Shown here: positions 34,935 through 46,987 of the stretch, piece after piece
Layout: every line of letters begins with the position of its first letter
How positions within the stretch are numbered: position 1 is the stretch's first letter
Assembly: GCA_963969495.1 (NCBI GenBank)
Contig: OZ018317.1
Coordinates: 226,778,099 to 226,842,098 of the forward strand
Reading direction: 5' to 3'
Source: Ceratothoa steindachneri
Taxonomy: Eukaryota > Arthropoda > Malacostraca > Isopoda > Cymothoidae
Length of the DNA stretch: 64,000 nucleotides
Made by a program: the position numbers and the translations under genes
Notes under the pieces: generated by a model
Database searches by the model: none
What the model saw: only the letters and a program-made list of their open reading frames with translations
What the model was told of the DNA's origin: nothing

Positions 34935-37471
34935 ATGCCTTGCAGGTATGTCAGAAAAAGTGACAAGCAGCTCGACCGCACCAACCTGGAGGCTGCATTC
35001 AAGCACCGGGTTGTACCTATTTGCAGCATCAAAGCGGCCGCTGAGGAATTCGGGTTCAAGAAAACAACTCTTGTGGTAAGTTTAAAAATTCATTCATCTC
35101 ATTTAGACTAAATCAAAGGTCTGGAATTTACTTCCTCAGTCTGTGTTTCCAGAGTCGTTTAACATTTCCTCTTTTAAGAGGCAAGTCTGCCAGCATTTTC
35201 GGAAACATCTTTCAATTTTTTTACTTTATTTTGTAGCTTGATTTATATATATTTTTTTTCATTTTTTTAGCAAGGGCCTTCTAAGACAAATTCATTTCTT
35301 TTGTTACCGGATTCCTTCAATCGGTCCAAGAATTTGTCTGACTGGGTCACTTATGTGCCTATTCAGCCCCATACTAATAGGGTTTTTCCCCCACAACAGG
35401 AGCTGGACATAGTGGAATATACCATCCAAGCTGTCAAGATGTTTTATAGCCTGCCCATGAACAAGGTCCGAAGGATGATATACTAATATGCCAAAGCTTG
35501 TGGGAGCCAGACCACCCCTGATGCCTGAGAGAAGGACAGAATGGCAACGCGAGACTGGTACTACTCATTCATGGACCGTCATCTAAACCTTGTGTTGAAG
35601 GCTCCGGAAGGCATATCAATTGCCACGATTGTGGCATTCAACAAAATTAATGTTGAAACCTTCTTTAAGACTTACACATTAACTATGGAGAAATACGAAT
35701 TCACTCCGGACTGGATATACAATTTGGATAAGAGTTCTTTGTCCACAGTTATAAAGCCCGTTAAGGCTGTGTGTGTGAGAGGTCAGCCAGTAGCCACGCA
35801 GGTTACTCGGAAAAGAGGGGACACCATGACGTTTGTGGGTATTATAAATGCTGTGAGGCAGTCCATTACTCCAATGTTTATAATTCTCAGATGCAGATGG
35901 AACACAGCTTTCATGAGGAACACGATTTTTGGTTCCAAAGGCATATTGCATCCTAATGGCTGGATGAAGGGTGACTGCTTCGTGTAGACACTTCAACATC
36001 TTTATAAGTCTGGTTCTTCTGTAGAGGTCAAGATTCTTCTTATCATGGACAATTGCTGAATGTCGCATGAACATTCATGTTGTGGAGTTTGCGATCAAGC
36101 ATGGTATTGTGTGATTGTTACCTTGCCTCCGCATACGACAGACAAACTTCAGCCATTGGATATGAGTGTGTTTGGTCCCTTCAAGACGTTTCTGCGTGGC
36201 CTAGTGAACGAAAACTCTCTCGTGCACCCCAACGAGTACATAACAGTGCACCAGTTGCCAGAGATTGCGTCTGAGCTTAGGACTAAAGAAAGTACACCTT
36301 CCATCATTCTCGGTGGTTTCAGATCGACTGGTATCTGGCCTATCAATCGCAACATCTTCCCAGATGATGCGTTTGAAGGAGAGGAAGGACTAGCTGAAGG
36401 CCATAACTCAGAAGTAAACCTTCCTGATCCGTATTCCATGAATCCAGATGATGACCTGATGTGATGGTGGAACCCTGCTCCTATGGGGACCATGGCACCT
36501 CCAGTGACTTCGACACCGCAGCCCCTAGCACTATTACCCTGCCGCCCCAGGCTCTAGCACTGCTGACTTTGCCATCCCGGGCGTTAGCAACGCTGACTCT
36601 CCCACCCTAGGCCCTAGCAGCTCAAACCTTGCTTCCCCAGATATCACCCTAGAGAGTGCCAGGCCGTTACCCAAGGTTGCTCCTCGTCCTTATGGAAAGG
36701 GACGTAAGAGGGTACAGGCCTACATTCTGACTAAGAATCAGGAGGCCATCAGAGATCTGAGGATGAAGGCAGAGAAGCGGAAGAAGATTGAGGATAAAAA
36801 GAAGGCAGCGGCTGAAAAGAATGTATTAAGAGAGAAGAAAAAGTGTGCAAGGTGGAGGAAGTCTGTCCCTGTAGAGCAAGATATTGAAGAGGAAGACGTT
36901 GATGATGTTTCTATGCAGCTCGATGACTCCTCAAGGTACTCAGATGAGTTGGAGGACGAGGACAATTGGACAGAATTGTCATACCCTTTTGCTCAAAAGG
37001 CACCAGAGGTGATGGAATTTAAATTTTTCCAGCCAAAATTTATCAATTATTATAATTCATTATCAGGACTAGCCTAATCTGGAATATATATTTATTTATT
37101 TATTTTTTTTTATCTCAGTTTTCAATTCCATTTCAGGTGGACGACTTTGTTCTTGTTGAGCTGAAGCTAGAAGAGGGAAAAAACGTGGGCACATTTGTGT
37201 GCTATGTTGCCCAGGTCTTGGCCATCAAGGAGGATAGGAAGTTTAATCTTACTTTCCTCCGCATGAAGTCAGCTTTCTCCAAGGACACATTTACTTTCCC
37301 TACCATCTTAGACGAAGCGTTTGTGGAACCAGGACAGTGTAAGGGTGTCCGGATTACCACCAAATGTGCCACCAAGAGGCAGGCATACCTGGTTAAGGTG
37401 TATCCTCTTTTGATTGCCTTCAACATGCAGTTCAGAGCCTGTAGTAGCCTACAGGTTGTTATTTATTTGTA
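34935..37471 (+). pseudogene. Pogo/Tigger-like transposase pseudogene with introns
   Basis: Exon 1 (34935-35075) encodes a psq-type helix-turn-helix (YVRKSDKQLDR, SIKAAAEEFGFKKTTL). An intron with GTAAG donor (35076) and TTTTTTTAG acceptor (35270) leads in frame to exon 2 (QGPSKTNSFL…), with CENPB-like DNA-binding residues and RDWYYSFMDRH. The DDE core follows: WIYNLDKSSLSTV (first Asp; usual DETG is DKSS), LLIMDNC (second Asp), LPPHTTDKLQPLDMSVFG (third Asp), GFRSTGIWPINR. A charged Lys/Glu-rich part and a last exon after an acceptor at 37136 (VDDFVLVELKLEEGK, TFLRMKSAF) complete it. Stops at 35486, 35986 and 36056 and frame changes show it is dead. Confidence 0.88.
35076..35270 (+). other. 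Intron in the pogo-like gene
   Basis: GTAAGT at 35076 and TTTTTTTAG at 35262-35270. Splicing joins TTLV to QGPSK in phase 0, and the frame continues open across the junction. Confidence 0.7.
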
Positions 37472-37700
37472 TATAGTTTTATGTCTTGAATTCCCTCTAT
37501 TTGTATGTAATAAGGCTATATGTTGCTCAAATATACTTTAAGGTGTCTTAGCTTCCCTCTCTGGTTCAAATAGTTGTTAATAATTCATAAAATTTCATAA
37601 AAATAAAAAAAAAGAAGATTTTTGTCTGCCAGAGTTAATTTTGTTTTGTCAAATAAGTGTTATTTTTTGATATGCTATCTTTCATATCATCACTTAATAA

Positions 37701-37721
37701 TGATGGGGGGAGGGTGCAATG
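37701..37721 (+). repeat. Candidate 3' terminal inverted repeat of the pogo-like element
   Basis: TGATGGGGGGAGGGTGCAATG is followed by TA, the usual target of this superfamily. See 34702-34720 for the partner. Confidence 0.4.
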
Positions 37722-37724
37722 TAG

Positions 37725-40700
37725 TCTTTTAATATGACGCCTATGGATTGTTGATTGCATAATAGGGTGTATTATCAAGAAGTTCATTGCTGCTCAATGG
37801 CATAAATGGGTATTTTATTAAGACGCTCATCGAGCATTGATTGTAAAAAGGGGTCATTAAATAATACGTAGATGTTTTGTTAATTGCCTAAAAAGATCCC
37901 TCAATGAGATACTTATGGGTTGTTGATTGCAGAAAAGGTCATTTATTAAGACGCTTATGGGTTGTCGATTGCTTAAAGGGGTTCTTTCCTAAGATGCTAA
38001 TGAGTTGTTGATTGCATAAAGTCATCCTTTATTAATACGCGCATTGATTATTAAATCCATAAAGTGGTTCTACAAAAAGACACTCATTGGTTGGTGATTG
38101 AATTGGGAAGTCTTTTAATAAAATGCACATTGGTGGCTGACTTGAGGAAAGGGTCTTTAACTAAAACGTTGATGGCTGGTTGATAGCTTAAATGGGTCTT
38201 TTTAAAGAAGACTATGAGTTGTTTATTGCCTAAAATGGTCTTTTAATACGAAGCCGATTGGTTGTTAGTTCCAAATAAAGGTCTTTCACTAGGATACTAA
38301 TGGATTATTGATTGCATAAAGGGCTTCATTAATAATATACTCATTGTCTATTGATTTCTTTAATAAGTCTTTTACTAAGACCCCCATGGTTGTTGGAACT
38401 ATAAACTGGTCCTTTAATGAGACACTCAATAGTTTCTGATTGCATAGGAGGGTGTCTTATTAAGACTCATTAATTATTGATTGTATAAAGGGGTCAATTA
38501 ATAAGAATAATTGGTTGATTACATTAAGATATCCTTTAATAAGACGCCCTTGGGTGGTGATTGAATAAAGGTATCATTTTATTAGGTGCTTATTTTTTGT
38601 CGATTGCATAAAGATTTTTTTTATTAAGACGCTCCTGGGTTGTTGATTGCTGAATTCGGTCTTTTAATAATACACCCATATGTTTTTGTTTGCACAAAGA
38701 GTTCTTTAATAAGACGCTCTTGGTTTGTAGATGCATAATGGTTTCCTTTAATAAGATGCTTAATTGTCGTTGAAATCATTAAGGAGTCCGTTAATTAGGC
38801 GCCGATTAGTTATTAATTTCATAACGAAGTCTTTAATAAGACGCTCGTGGGTTGTTGATTGCATAAATGGATAATTTAATAATACGCCTTTGGGTTGTTG
38901 ATTGACAAATGCGGCTATTTAATAGGACGCTTATGGGTTGTTAAGTGTAAATATGAGTCATTTATTATGACGCTCTTCGGGTTTTGTTTGCATTAATCAG
39001 TTTTTAAGTTGTGCATTGGTTGTTTATTTCATAAATAGGGCTTTTAATAAGACGGTCATTGTTTTTAATTACAACAAAGTTTTTTTAAAAAGATGGTCAT
39101 GGTTTGTTGATTACAGAATGGGGTCCCTTTTCTGTGTGCATATGGGTTATTTGATTGTTATAAGAGGTCCTTTAATTAAATTCTCATAGGTTGTTGATTG
39201 CTATAGGAGGTCCTTTAATAAGAGATTCATCAATTGTTGTTTGCCTATCCTGATTTTTTAATAAGATGCTTATTGTTTGTCAATTGTAGGAATATGTCAT
39301 TTGTGGCTGATAGCATAAAGGTCCTTTTTTGAGACTCTTAATGGGTTGTTATTGCATAACTGGCCTTTAAGTAATACATTCATGGGATTTTTATTGCATA
39401 ACCGGCTCTTTTTTAAGACACCCATGGGTTGTTGATTATAGAAACAGGTATTTTAATAAGTTTTTTACTGGCTGTTGCTTGAATCAAGGATCTTTTTAAT
39501 AGATACCTATGCTTTTTGATGGCAGAAGGAGGTCCTTTTATCCAATTATAATTGGTTGTAGATTTTCTAAAGGGTTTTTTTAATTAAGGCAGCCATAGCT
39601 TGTTGATTGCAGAAAGGGGTCTTTAAGAAGACGCTCATGCATTGTTGATATTATAAGTGGGTATTTTTATAAGAGGCCCCTTGGCTGTTGCTTGCATAAA
39701 TGCGTCTCTTAATAAGACGCTAATGGGTTGTTGATATAATAAAGAGACATTCATTAGGACGCTCGTCGGCTGTTCATTGTTAAAATAGGTCCTTTATTAG
39801 GGACTAATGGGTTGGTGAATGCAGTATGGAACATTTTGTTATGACGCTTATTGTTTATTGATTGCATTAAGGGCTCTTTACTAGGACCCCATTGGTTGTT
39901 GATTGCTAAAATAGGTCTCTTAATAGGACGCTCATGCATTGTTGATTGCAGAATTGGGTCTTTTACTAAGATGCCCATGTGCTGTTGATTACATATATGT
40001 ATCTGTTAATAATACGCTCATTGGTTGTTAATAGTTCAAAAGGGTCTTTTACTAAGACGCTTATTGGTTGTTACTCGTAATAGTTTTAAGAGGTCTTTCA
40101 ATAAGACTATCATTCATTGTTGATTGCATAAAAGTGTCCTTTATCTATACGCTCATGGATTGTTGATTGCATAAATGGGTCCTTAACCAATACGCTCATG
40201 GGTTGTTGGTTGAATAAAAGGATCCTCTACTAAGACTCTCATTAGTTGCTGATTCCATTAAAGACTTTTAAATATGATACTCTTAGGTCGGTGATTGTAT
40301 TAAAGTCTTGTTTAACCTATGCATTTTTTATTGTATAAATGGCTCCTTTAATAAGACGCTTATTGTTTTTTGATTAAATAAAGTGATATATCAATAAGAC
40401 ACTCATGAGTTGCTATTTGCATAAAGGGGCATTTTAATAAGACAATCATGGGCTGTTGATTCTTGTGTGCACTGTCGTAGAATAACCCTGACATGTACGT
40501 CACCTCTAACCAATAGGCGTGGCTGCTTAAGGTTAACGCATGACCTGGATTCTACTCTGGTCACAACAGAGATGAGGGATAGAAGTGAGGGGGAGGGAAG
40601 ACGAGTGCGAAGGATTTGAACTTCCAAAGATTGAGTGCAGTTGACCGATAGTAACTAATAATGGCTCCGGCAATGAAGCATATAAAAAGGTAGATACAAA

Positions 40701-41490
40701 AGTAAACTTTAATATATACACAATTATACACAATAAATAGATTAAATGAAATAATGGCAATAAATACTCTATGTATCCAAGGACCGAACGTATCAGCGCT
40801 ACTCAGTGCGAGCTCTACGGGGTGGAGGGAGCGAGAGGCGATACTAGCCTCTGTACAAACACACACACAGGGAAGACTGTCCGGAATAGCCACTGATGAT
40901 TCGTCTCAGGCTGGCTTTGGTTCAAGGCTTTAAGAGATGAAACGGGGGATCGGATGGTTATTCAAGGGGCCTTAACCACGGCGAGTTTAACCGCTAGTTG
41001 CAACACTTACTGGAGGGCTTATTCGTGCAAAATGAACTGTAGGCAAACCAAGGAAGGGCCAATTAACTAGGGCTCAGATCCTTTGGTATAATTCTAGCAT
41101 TCCGCTCGTCGAGAAAAAGGAGCACGGTCGCGAATCACGTGTTTCGTTGTAAAAGGCAGGTTTATACTGTCGATGCCCGATTGGGACAACAATATATAGG
41201 GAACAGCCAGATCCGTTACTGCTTCCACGATCCAATACGGCGCTTGAGGCATGGGAGACACTCCCGCGGGGGTTTCTTGTTAAGACCCTGGGAGACGACA
41301 AAATCGCGCGTTTGAGTTTCCAATCCCTCGCTTATCGCGGAAAGCAGTTCGATAGTCTGACTGTTTTCACAGTCTTCACTCACGTGGACTGACCTCGACC
41401 CTGACCTCGTGGTTACTACGGGCTGCCAGGAGCCTCTATTCTTGACATGCACAAATGGATCCTTTAACAAGTCGCTTGCTGTTGTTGATT
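37725..41490 (+). repeat. Degenerate ~42-bp minisatellite array
   Basis: About 2.75 kb to 40472, resuming briefly after 41447. A unit of roughly 40-44 bp repeats with heavy divergence; recurring words are AATAAGACGCTCAT, GGGTTGTTGATTGCATAAA and a GGGTCTTTT joint. I estimate around 65 units. No unit encodes a conserved peptide, and neighbours vary in length, so it is an old tandem array. A solo LTR interrupts it. Confidence 0.9.
40468..41452. repeat. Solo LTR (family 4) inserted in the minisatellite, TSD TGCAC
   Basis: The LTR is 40473-41447 (975 bp), running from TGTCGTAGAAT to CTTGACA on the plus strand. It is flanked by perfect TGCAC repeats (40468-40472 and 41448-41452), and minisatellite units continue on both sides. 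Read on the plus strand it has CCAAT (~40512), CATATAAAAAGG (~40679) and AATAAA signals, which favours plus orientation, though both ends fit either. A second copy is split at 48006-48807. Confidence 0.9.
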
Positions 41491-42564
41491 GCCTAAGATT
41501 CTTACGTAGGAAACAAACGTCCCGGCGTCTTGTTAATTGAATATATGGCGCATTTGACCAGGAAAGGATGACCAGGTCATTCCATTCCTCAAAAGAAGGT
41601 TAGATAATAAAAAATCCTAAGAAAATGCTAGGAATCGACCTAAACCTTTACTTGTTGCGTCATCTGTCAAGTGAATCTTTTAATTAATACGTACAAATGT
41701 ATTTATTTTGAACTTAATTTAAATTTTAGTCCGAGAACTACTCATTCATTAGGGCACTTTCCCTCATTTCCATGCAAATGGTGTAAAGTATAGTGTGGGA
41801 GCCATGCTGCAAGCGACATCCGCAGGAATCCGTGGCCTTCAGGCTCCATTCACACGCGTATCTGCCTGCGTCTTTGTGTCTTCCAGGCATTTTCACTTCT
41901 TTCATCTTCACCTCTATAATTTGCAGACATTTTACCTCAAGCGTAGAGGTGCTGACGCCCTCGTTGTTTTTCTTCTCTTATTTTTAATCAAAAATTATTT
42001 CACTCTGAGACTATTGGGCACTTTGTGCATCATATTAAACTCGAAGGGCTCGAAGATGCGACTATTGGACGCGTTAAGCATCATATGCAACTCGATTATC
42101 TTGAAGAGGAGTCGATTTGGTGCGTTGAACACTTTATACGAAAGAGTTACCGAACGGATCATCCAGAGGCCGAGATCGAATGCCCTTGATTCCGTCGACG
42201 CTTCGCCAATTGATTTAAATTTGACTATTCATCTCTGGGAAAAGAAAATACCATTCCAAGACTCCTACCTTTCCTCATTAGGATTATTCTTGGTTTTAAG
42301 CAATTACTAATTTCTTCGCGGTTCCCTGTCCAAGGCAAATTCCGCGAAGGATTTAATTCAATTTAAACCGAAGGAAAAGAGTAATTATAATCCAAGCAGA
42401 CGAAAAAGTGATATTTCTAATTATATTATTATTTCTTGCTTCTCACTTACCTTTCAATTAACACCCCTTATGTGGACATACATGTAAGTATATGTATCTT
42501 ATTTTTAGGAATGTGTAGGGGGTATTTCCCGCCATTACCTTTTACTGTTCGCACTCGCTGACTA
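41491..42564. other. Unassigned DNA
   Basis: No recognisable gene. An open stretch at 41795-42310 shows no domain and has no codon pattern I trust. Confidence 0.35.
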
Positions 42565-42660
42565 GGAGGGAGAAGGACGCATCTCCCATATGCGAAGTTA
42601 AGCAACATTGGCTATGTTAACTTGGCGGAAAGGGTGCCCCACTCCTGAGTAGTGGATCTG
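42565..42660 (+). ncRNA. 5S rRNA-like fragment (pseudogene or 5S-derived SINE head)
   Basis: GCGAAGTTAAGCAACATTGG followed by GTTAACTTGG and GGGTGCC lines up with the internal promoter part of eukaryotic 5S rRNA (…GAAGTTAAGCAAC…GTTAGTACTTGG…GGGTGACC). The first third of a 5S gene is not recognisable. It is therefore a decayed 5S copy or the head of a 5S-derived SINE, not a working gene. Confidence 0.45.
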
Positions 42661-44139
42661 TCTAAAAATATTAGCAGTCACATTTGAACTAGGGTCCACT
42701 TTTCTTCCCTTGGGCAAAACTGGGGTGGTCCTTATTTTCCGATTAAAATAGGTCGTCCTGGTGTTGCGGACCCCTTCCCCCTCATCACAAAGTATAGTAA
42801 AGATATTTTAGTATTAGCGTGAGGGATTCTTTCCCTAAATTTAAAGTGCAAGAGCAACGAGGCCTCATTAGGCAGAGAGTTTGTAAAGACAGATGTGTAA
42901 AGAAAAAGGAGATATAAGATGGAGTAGGCGAAAATGTGCTAAGGGAATATAGTAACAGATCATTTTGTAAGCTTTGGGAGAGGAATGGCAAACTGTTAGT
43001 GTTAGGATGAGAGGACACACAACCTTCCAAATGTCAGCTGCAGCAAGCACATAATACATACACATAATCCCCTTACGGGTCGTGGCTGGAATTTCCCTTG
43101 TTTAGGTTGAGTTAAATTTTGCATCTCTGGCGCTTTATAGAGCTGATATGCTTCCTAAGTTCGATCATCAAAGCAAAGCAAACTTAACCTAACCTTATTT
43201 CTAAAGAAATGATTTTCTTCTTTCGACCATACTTTCATAACTTCTCTTTTAGTACTTCCTTTCTTGAAATAGGCAAAGAGTGAACTCGTATTGTGCAAAC
43301 GGGGAAAACTGGGACTGAAATTCTCAATTTAGTCAATTGGGACCCACAAATATTCTCCAAAGGCCCCAATATTTCATTATGATAATGAGGCGATCAAAAA
43401 ATGGTTGGTTGTTTATTGCCTCTAGCGCCAAGGACGCCATCTGGTGGCTGTCGGGAGTTGCAAAAGACTCTTTATATTTCAATTTGGCGCCTGCAGCTGC
43501 AATTTGGACGGGAAATTGAGAACTCAAATTAATAATAAACTCCATTTTGTCTTCTCGCTACTTGTACCTCTGAAAGTTTGTATTAAATTTCAAACTTAGA
43601 TGACACAAAATTGATGAATTTTATTAATAATCTTCGGAGTTTGATCCATCGTTGTATTCGTGTATCGTGCTTGTCTCTCTCTTTATTTTCCTTGTCCCAG
43701 TTCCAGGATTTCTCTCACCTATTCCTATGTCTCTATTTATTTAATAGCTTTAATCAAATAGTCAATTAACTCCGCATATTCGAAAGGAAGCTTTAAGAAA
43801 TCATTAAAATCCATGTACATTTCCTATATTATTTTAAATTTTCTCATTATTTTTTATTATCTCTTTGTTGATAGTTAATCGAGTTTACTTTGCCAATTAG
43901 CCTCCCTTCCCCTCTTCCTTTATTCAGTCATTGCATATTATTTTTGAGTTTACAATTTATCTTTCATTCTTCATCCATTATCGCTGCGATGGATTGTTAT
44001 GCTTCCCGTTTCAAGTTACAACAAGGAAAATATCATTATTCCCGATAGAGATAGATAGGCTATTATAGGTTTCGTACGTTATTGTGGCGAAAAGATTCCC
44101 CAAAGAACCATAATTGTTGTAGAGGGTCTTAGTCTCATA
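42661..44139. other. Unassigned DNA
   Basis: No gene is recognised. Mixed AT-rich sequence without clear repeats. Confidence 0.35.
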
Positions 44140-44472
44140 TATGGCGAATTTACTAAATTCTGGCACAATGAAGAAATTTAATAAATACTGCCATAATGGA
44201 GAAATTTAAATAAGGACGAATTTAATAAATACTGCTATATTGGATGAATGAAATAAATGCTACGAAAAAATGAATAGACGAATTTAATAAATGCTATCAT
44301 AATTAACGAATTTATTAAATTATGAAATATTAAACAAATTTAATAAATATTGCTATTTGGGGCGAATTTAATAAATACTAACAAACATCAAAATTTAATG
44401 AATTCTGAGATACTGGATCGTTTTAATAAACATTGCCATACTGGAGGAATTTAATAAATGCTGTCATAATGT
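44140..44472 (+). repeat. ~30-bp AT-rich minisatellite
   Basis: About ten degenerate units containing GAATTTAATAAATGCTG and CATAATGGA-type words. Unit length varies from roughly 27 to 38 bp. Confidence 0.75.
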
Positions 44473-46684
44473 TTCTCTCAGCTTATAAAAAAATTAACTA
44501 TTTATAAGCTAGCCTTACTATTCTTACTAGGGAATTAATAATAACGGTAGTAATATTAAATAAAGCCCAATAAATGGGAGACACCATTTAACCACATATA
44601 TAATATGGACAACAGCAGCTGAATCTATTAAAAGAATATTAACAAGTATGTATTGATAATTCGACTGATGGTGAGGCATACAATAGTGTGTAATAAATAG
44701 AAGGTTAATAGTTATGAATAAACAGCAGAGTTGCTTTATTAAAGATAAGTAGTTTTCCCCTCGTTTTTTTTAACCGTTTTCGAATAGTTGGGCATAAAGT
44801 GGTATAACCTACGATCTTGCATAGACTCGACATAGACACATGGAATTTAGGGCGAAGAGCGAAGTAGACCTTTTTATTTTCCTTCTTTTGCTAACCATGG
44901 AATTTGGAGTCTCTAAATTTGGTTACATTACACCATGATTAGTTGTGGAATTTGCACAATTATTAGTTTTGGTATAGGACAAAATTGCACGACGGTTATT
45001 CAACAAGTTTTTGGAAAACTCAATAAAACCCAATCTCTGCTTCAAGTTCAAAACCCCCTCTATGGATATAAACTCCTCCACCCCCTCTCTGTATAAAAAT
45101 CGGGAGATTTGATGGATCACTATGGAAGAAACAGGAACTTCAAGAGAGCCTATATTTGAACAACATGACGTCTGTTAAAAGGCTACTAACGAGAAACCTC
45201 TAATTGTTGGCTGAGATGGGATGGAAGAACGGTTTAATGAATGAATGGTTGGGACATTACCCCCTAAATTTTACCTACACCAATGATAATTACACTCTCC
45301 TTCAAAATAATCTTTACCAAATTTACGACTTTTGTTATTATTATAAAAGTCATGTTGCTCATGATTTGTGACAAGACTGCAAACCTTCTAGTACAACTTG
45401 TAGTTTGAAAGAATACTCTTACTTTCCTAGGAAAAGATGTAGTACCTATTGTCTAAAATAGTAGGGGTTTCCAAGTCTTCACCACTCACTTAGTTTGTTT
45501 GTACATCTTGAGTTGGCTAATTTTGTTTGACTAATTCCGACCTCTCCAAAATAAGAGAAATTTTCCCAATTGAATCAGTTATTTTTAGGAGTTTCTTTCG
45601 TCTATATATAAAAAACCCCAAGGTTTTACTTTCCAGAGTGAAAATGGCTCGAAAAAAAATAATACAGACGAGGCATGATTTAGAAACGTTGGTTTCTCTA
45701 TCCAAACCACCGAAATCCACATTTTTCTATGAGAAAATTTCCTAATGAAAACGTGAGATTAAGAAATAGTAAGTTTTACCAAAGCATTCGAAACATCAGT
45801 ACATGCGTGGAAAACCTGATCAAAAGAAAACCAATGGTGTTTTTAAAAAACAAAGAGCCTAACGAAAAAAACATACTCGTACACACGTAGATCAAAGGCC
45901 GACAAAAAAAGTTAAAATAGGGGGAGAAATAGAGGAGAATGCAGCGCAAACTCTATTGTTAATAGCCTACAATCTCAAAGGATCGTTAGGCACAGGAGCA
46001 ACTGGTCATCAGGGGCTGGTGAGCTGCAGCCCTCCCTGTCTTAGCCTTGCCAGGCAGATGATAGATAAGTGGTTAATTAATATTATTAATTAATTTTATA
46101 CAAACAAATAATATTATACTTTTATATTCCATTCAGTATTCCTTTATTTTTTTTAGAATTTTTTAACACAAAATACTAGAAGATTTAATAAATTAATTCA
46201 ACTTTACAGGAAAACACTTTTTCCAGGCGCCAACCCGTTGTGAGCTGCAACTAGTACAGCCCGATTCCCTGGAATTACAGTGTGTCCGCCCTCAGTGTTA
46301 GTGAAAAAAATATATAACAATAGTGCATCACGTCCGTGATTCATGAATACTAGCCAGTTTTAGCACCCTCCGTGACGACCGAAGCTTAGTTTCAGTGTCC
46401 TGATTACTTCAATACTACATATTCTGCTTAATAACATGATAAATGTTCCTCATAGCTTTGTTAACGCATATATTTTAAAGTATGAGGTACAAAACGTAAC
46501 GTTTGTGATTCACCTAAGACTGCCTATAGTACAGCCACATTAGTAGTAGGCCTACTGTAATTTGCCTACTGTCTTACAGAATAATATGATATAAAACCCG
46601 TTTCTTGATTGGGTCACGATAGATATCAACTCCGAGTCCGACTCAACACTCCTCCAAGGAATTAAGCAATTAACTCACTTAATA
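44473..46684. other. AT-rich unassigned DNA
   Basis: No gene is recognised. Nothing beyond short random frames is seen. Confidence 0.35.
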
Positions 46685-46987
46685 CAGTATTTTTCCTCTA
46701 CATGATGGTATATTCCAATTCCTGTGCAAATTCTTAATTTCATTGTTATGATTTTTTCTCTGTATTAGCCTATATGAGTCTGGCCAGCCGACGCTGCGTG
46801 AGCACTGAGCTATCACTACTCGCGAGGCCAGTCCTGGGGGTGAGCCTAACCTAATCTAACTTACCCTAACCTAACCTAACCCAACCTAACCTAACCTAAC
46901 CTAATAATTACAATACAGAAAAAAATGATAACAATGAAATTAAGAATTTGCACAGAAAATGGAATATACCATTATGTAGAGAAAATA
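46685..46987. mobile_element. Long-TIR foldback/MITE-like element enclosing telomere repeats
   Basis: Two ~80-bp arms are inverted copies: 46685-46767 and 46910-46987 share, in opposite orientation, a block containing GTGCAAATTCTTAATTTCAT and GGTATATTCCA. The ~140-bp centre holds GC-rich sequence and the (CCTAA)n run. Arms this long with a short centre look like a foldback or MITE. Target duplications were not found. The right arm stops exactly where a truncated family-3 LTR begins. Confidence 0.75.
46841..46904 (-). repeat. Interstitial telomere repeat (TTAGG)n
   Basis: About 12-13 units of CCTAA with few variants (TCTAA, CTTAC, CCCAA) on the plus strand, i.e. TTAGG on the minus strand. This pentamer is the ancestral arthropod telomere repeat. 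Confidence 0.85.

Noticed and set aside
36763..37077. Separate Lys/Glu-rich gene
   Set aside because: It sits between the pogo core and its typical C-terminal exon and is better read as part of that transposase.
37725..41490. CRISPR-like array
   Set aside because: The units are directly tandem and diverged, without constant repeats and unique spacers, and the DNA is eukaryotic.
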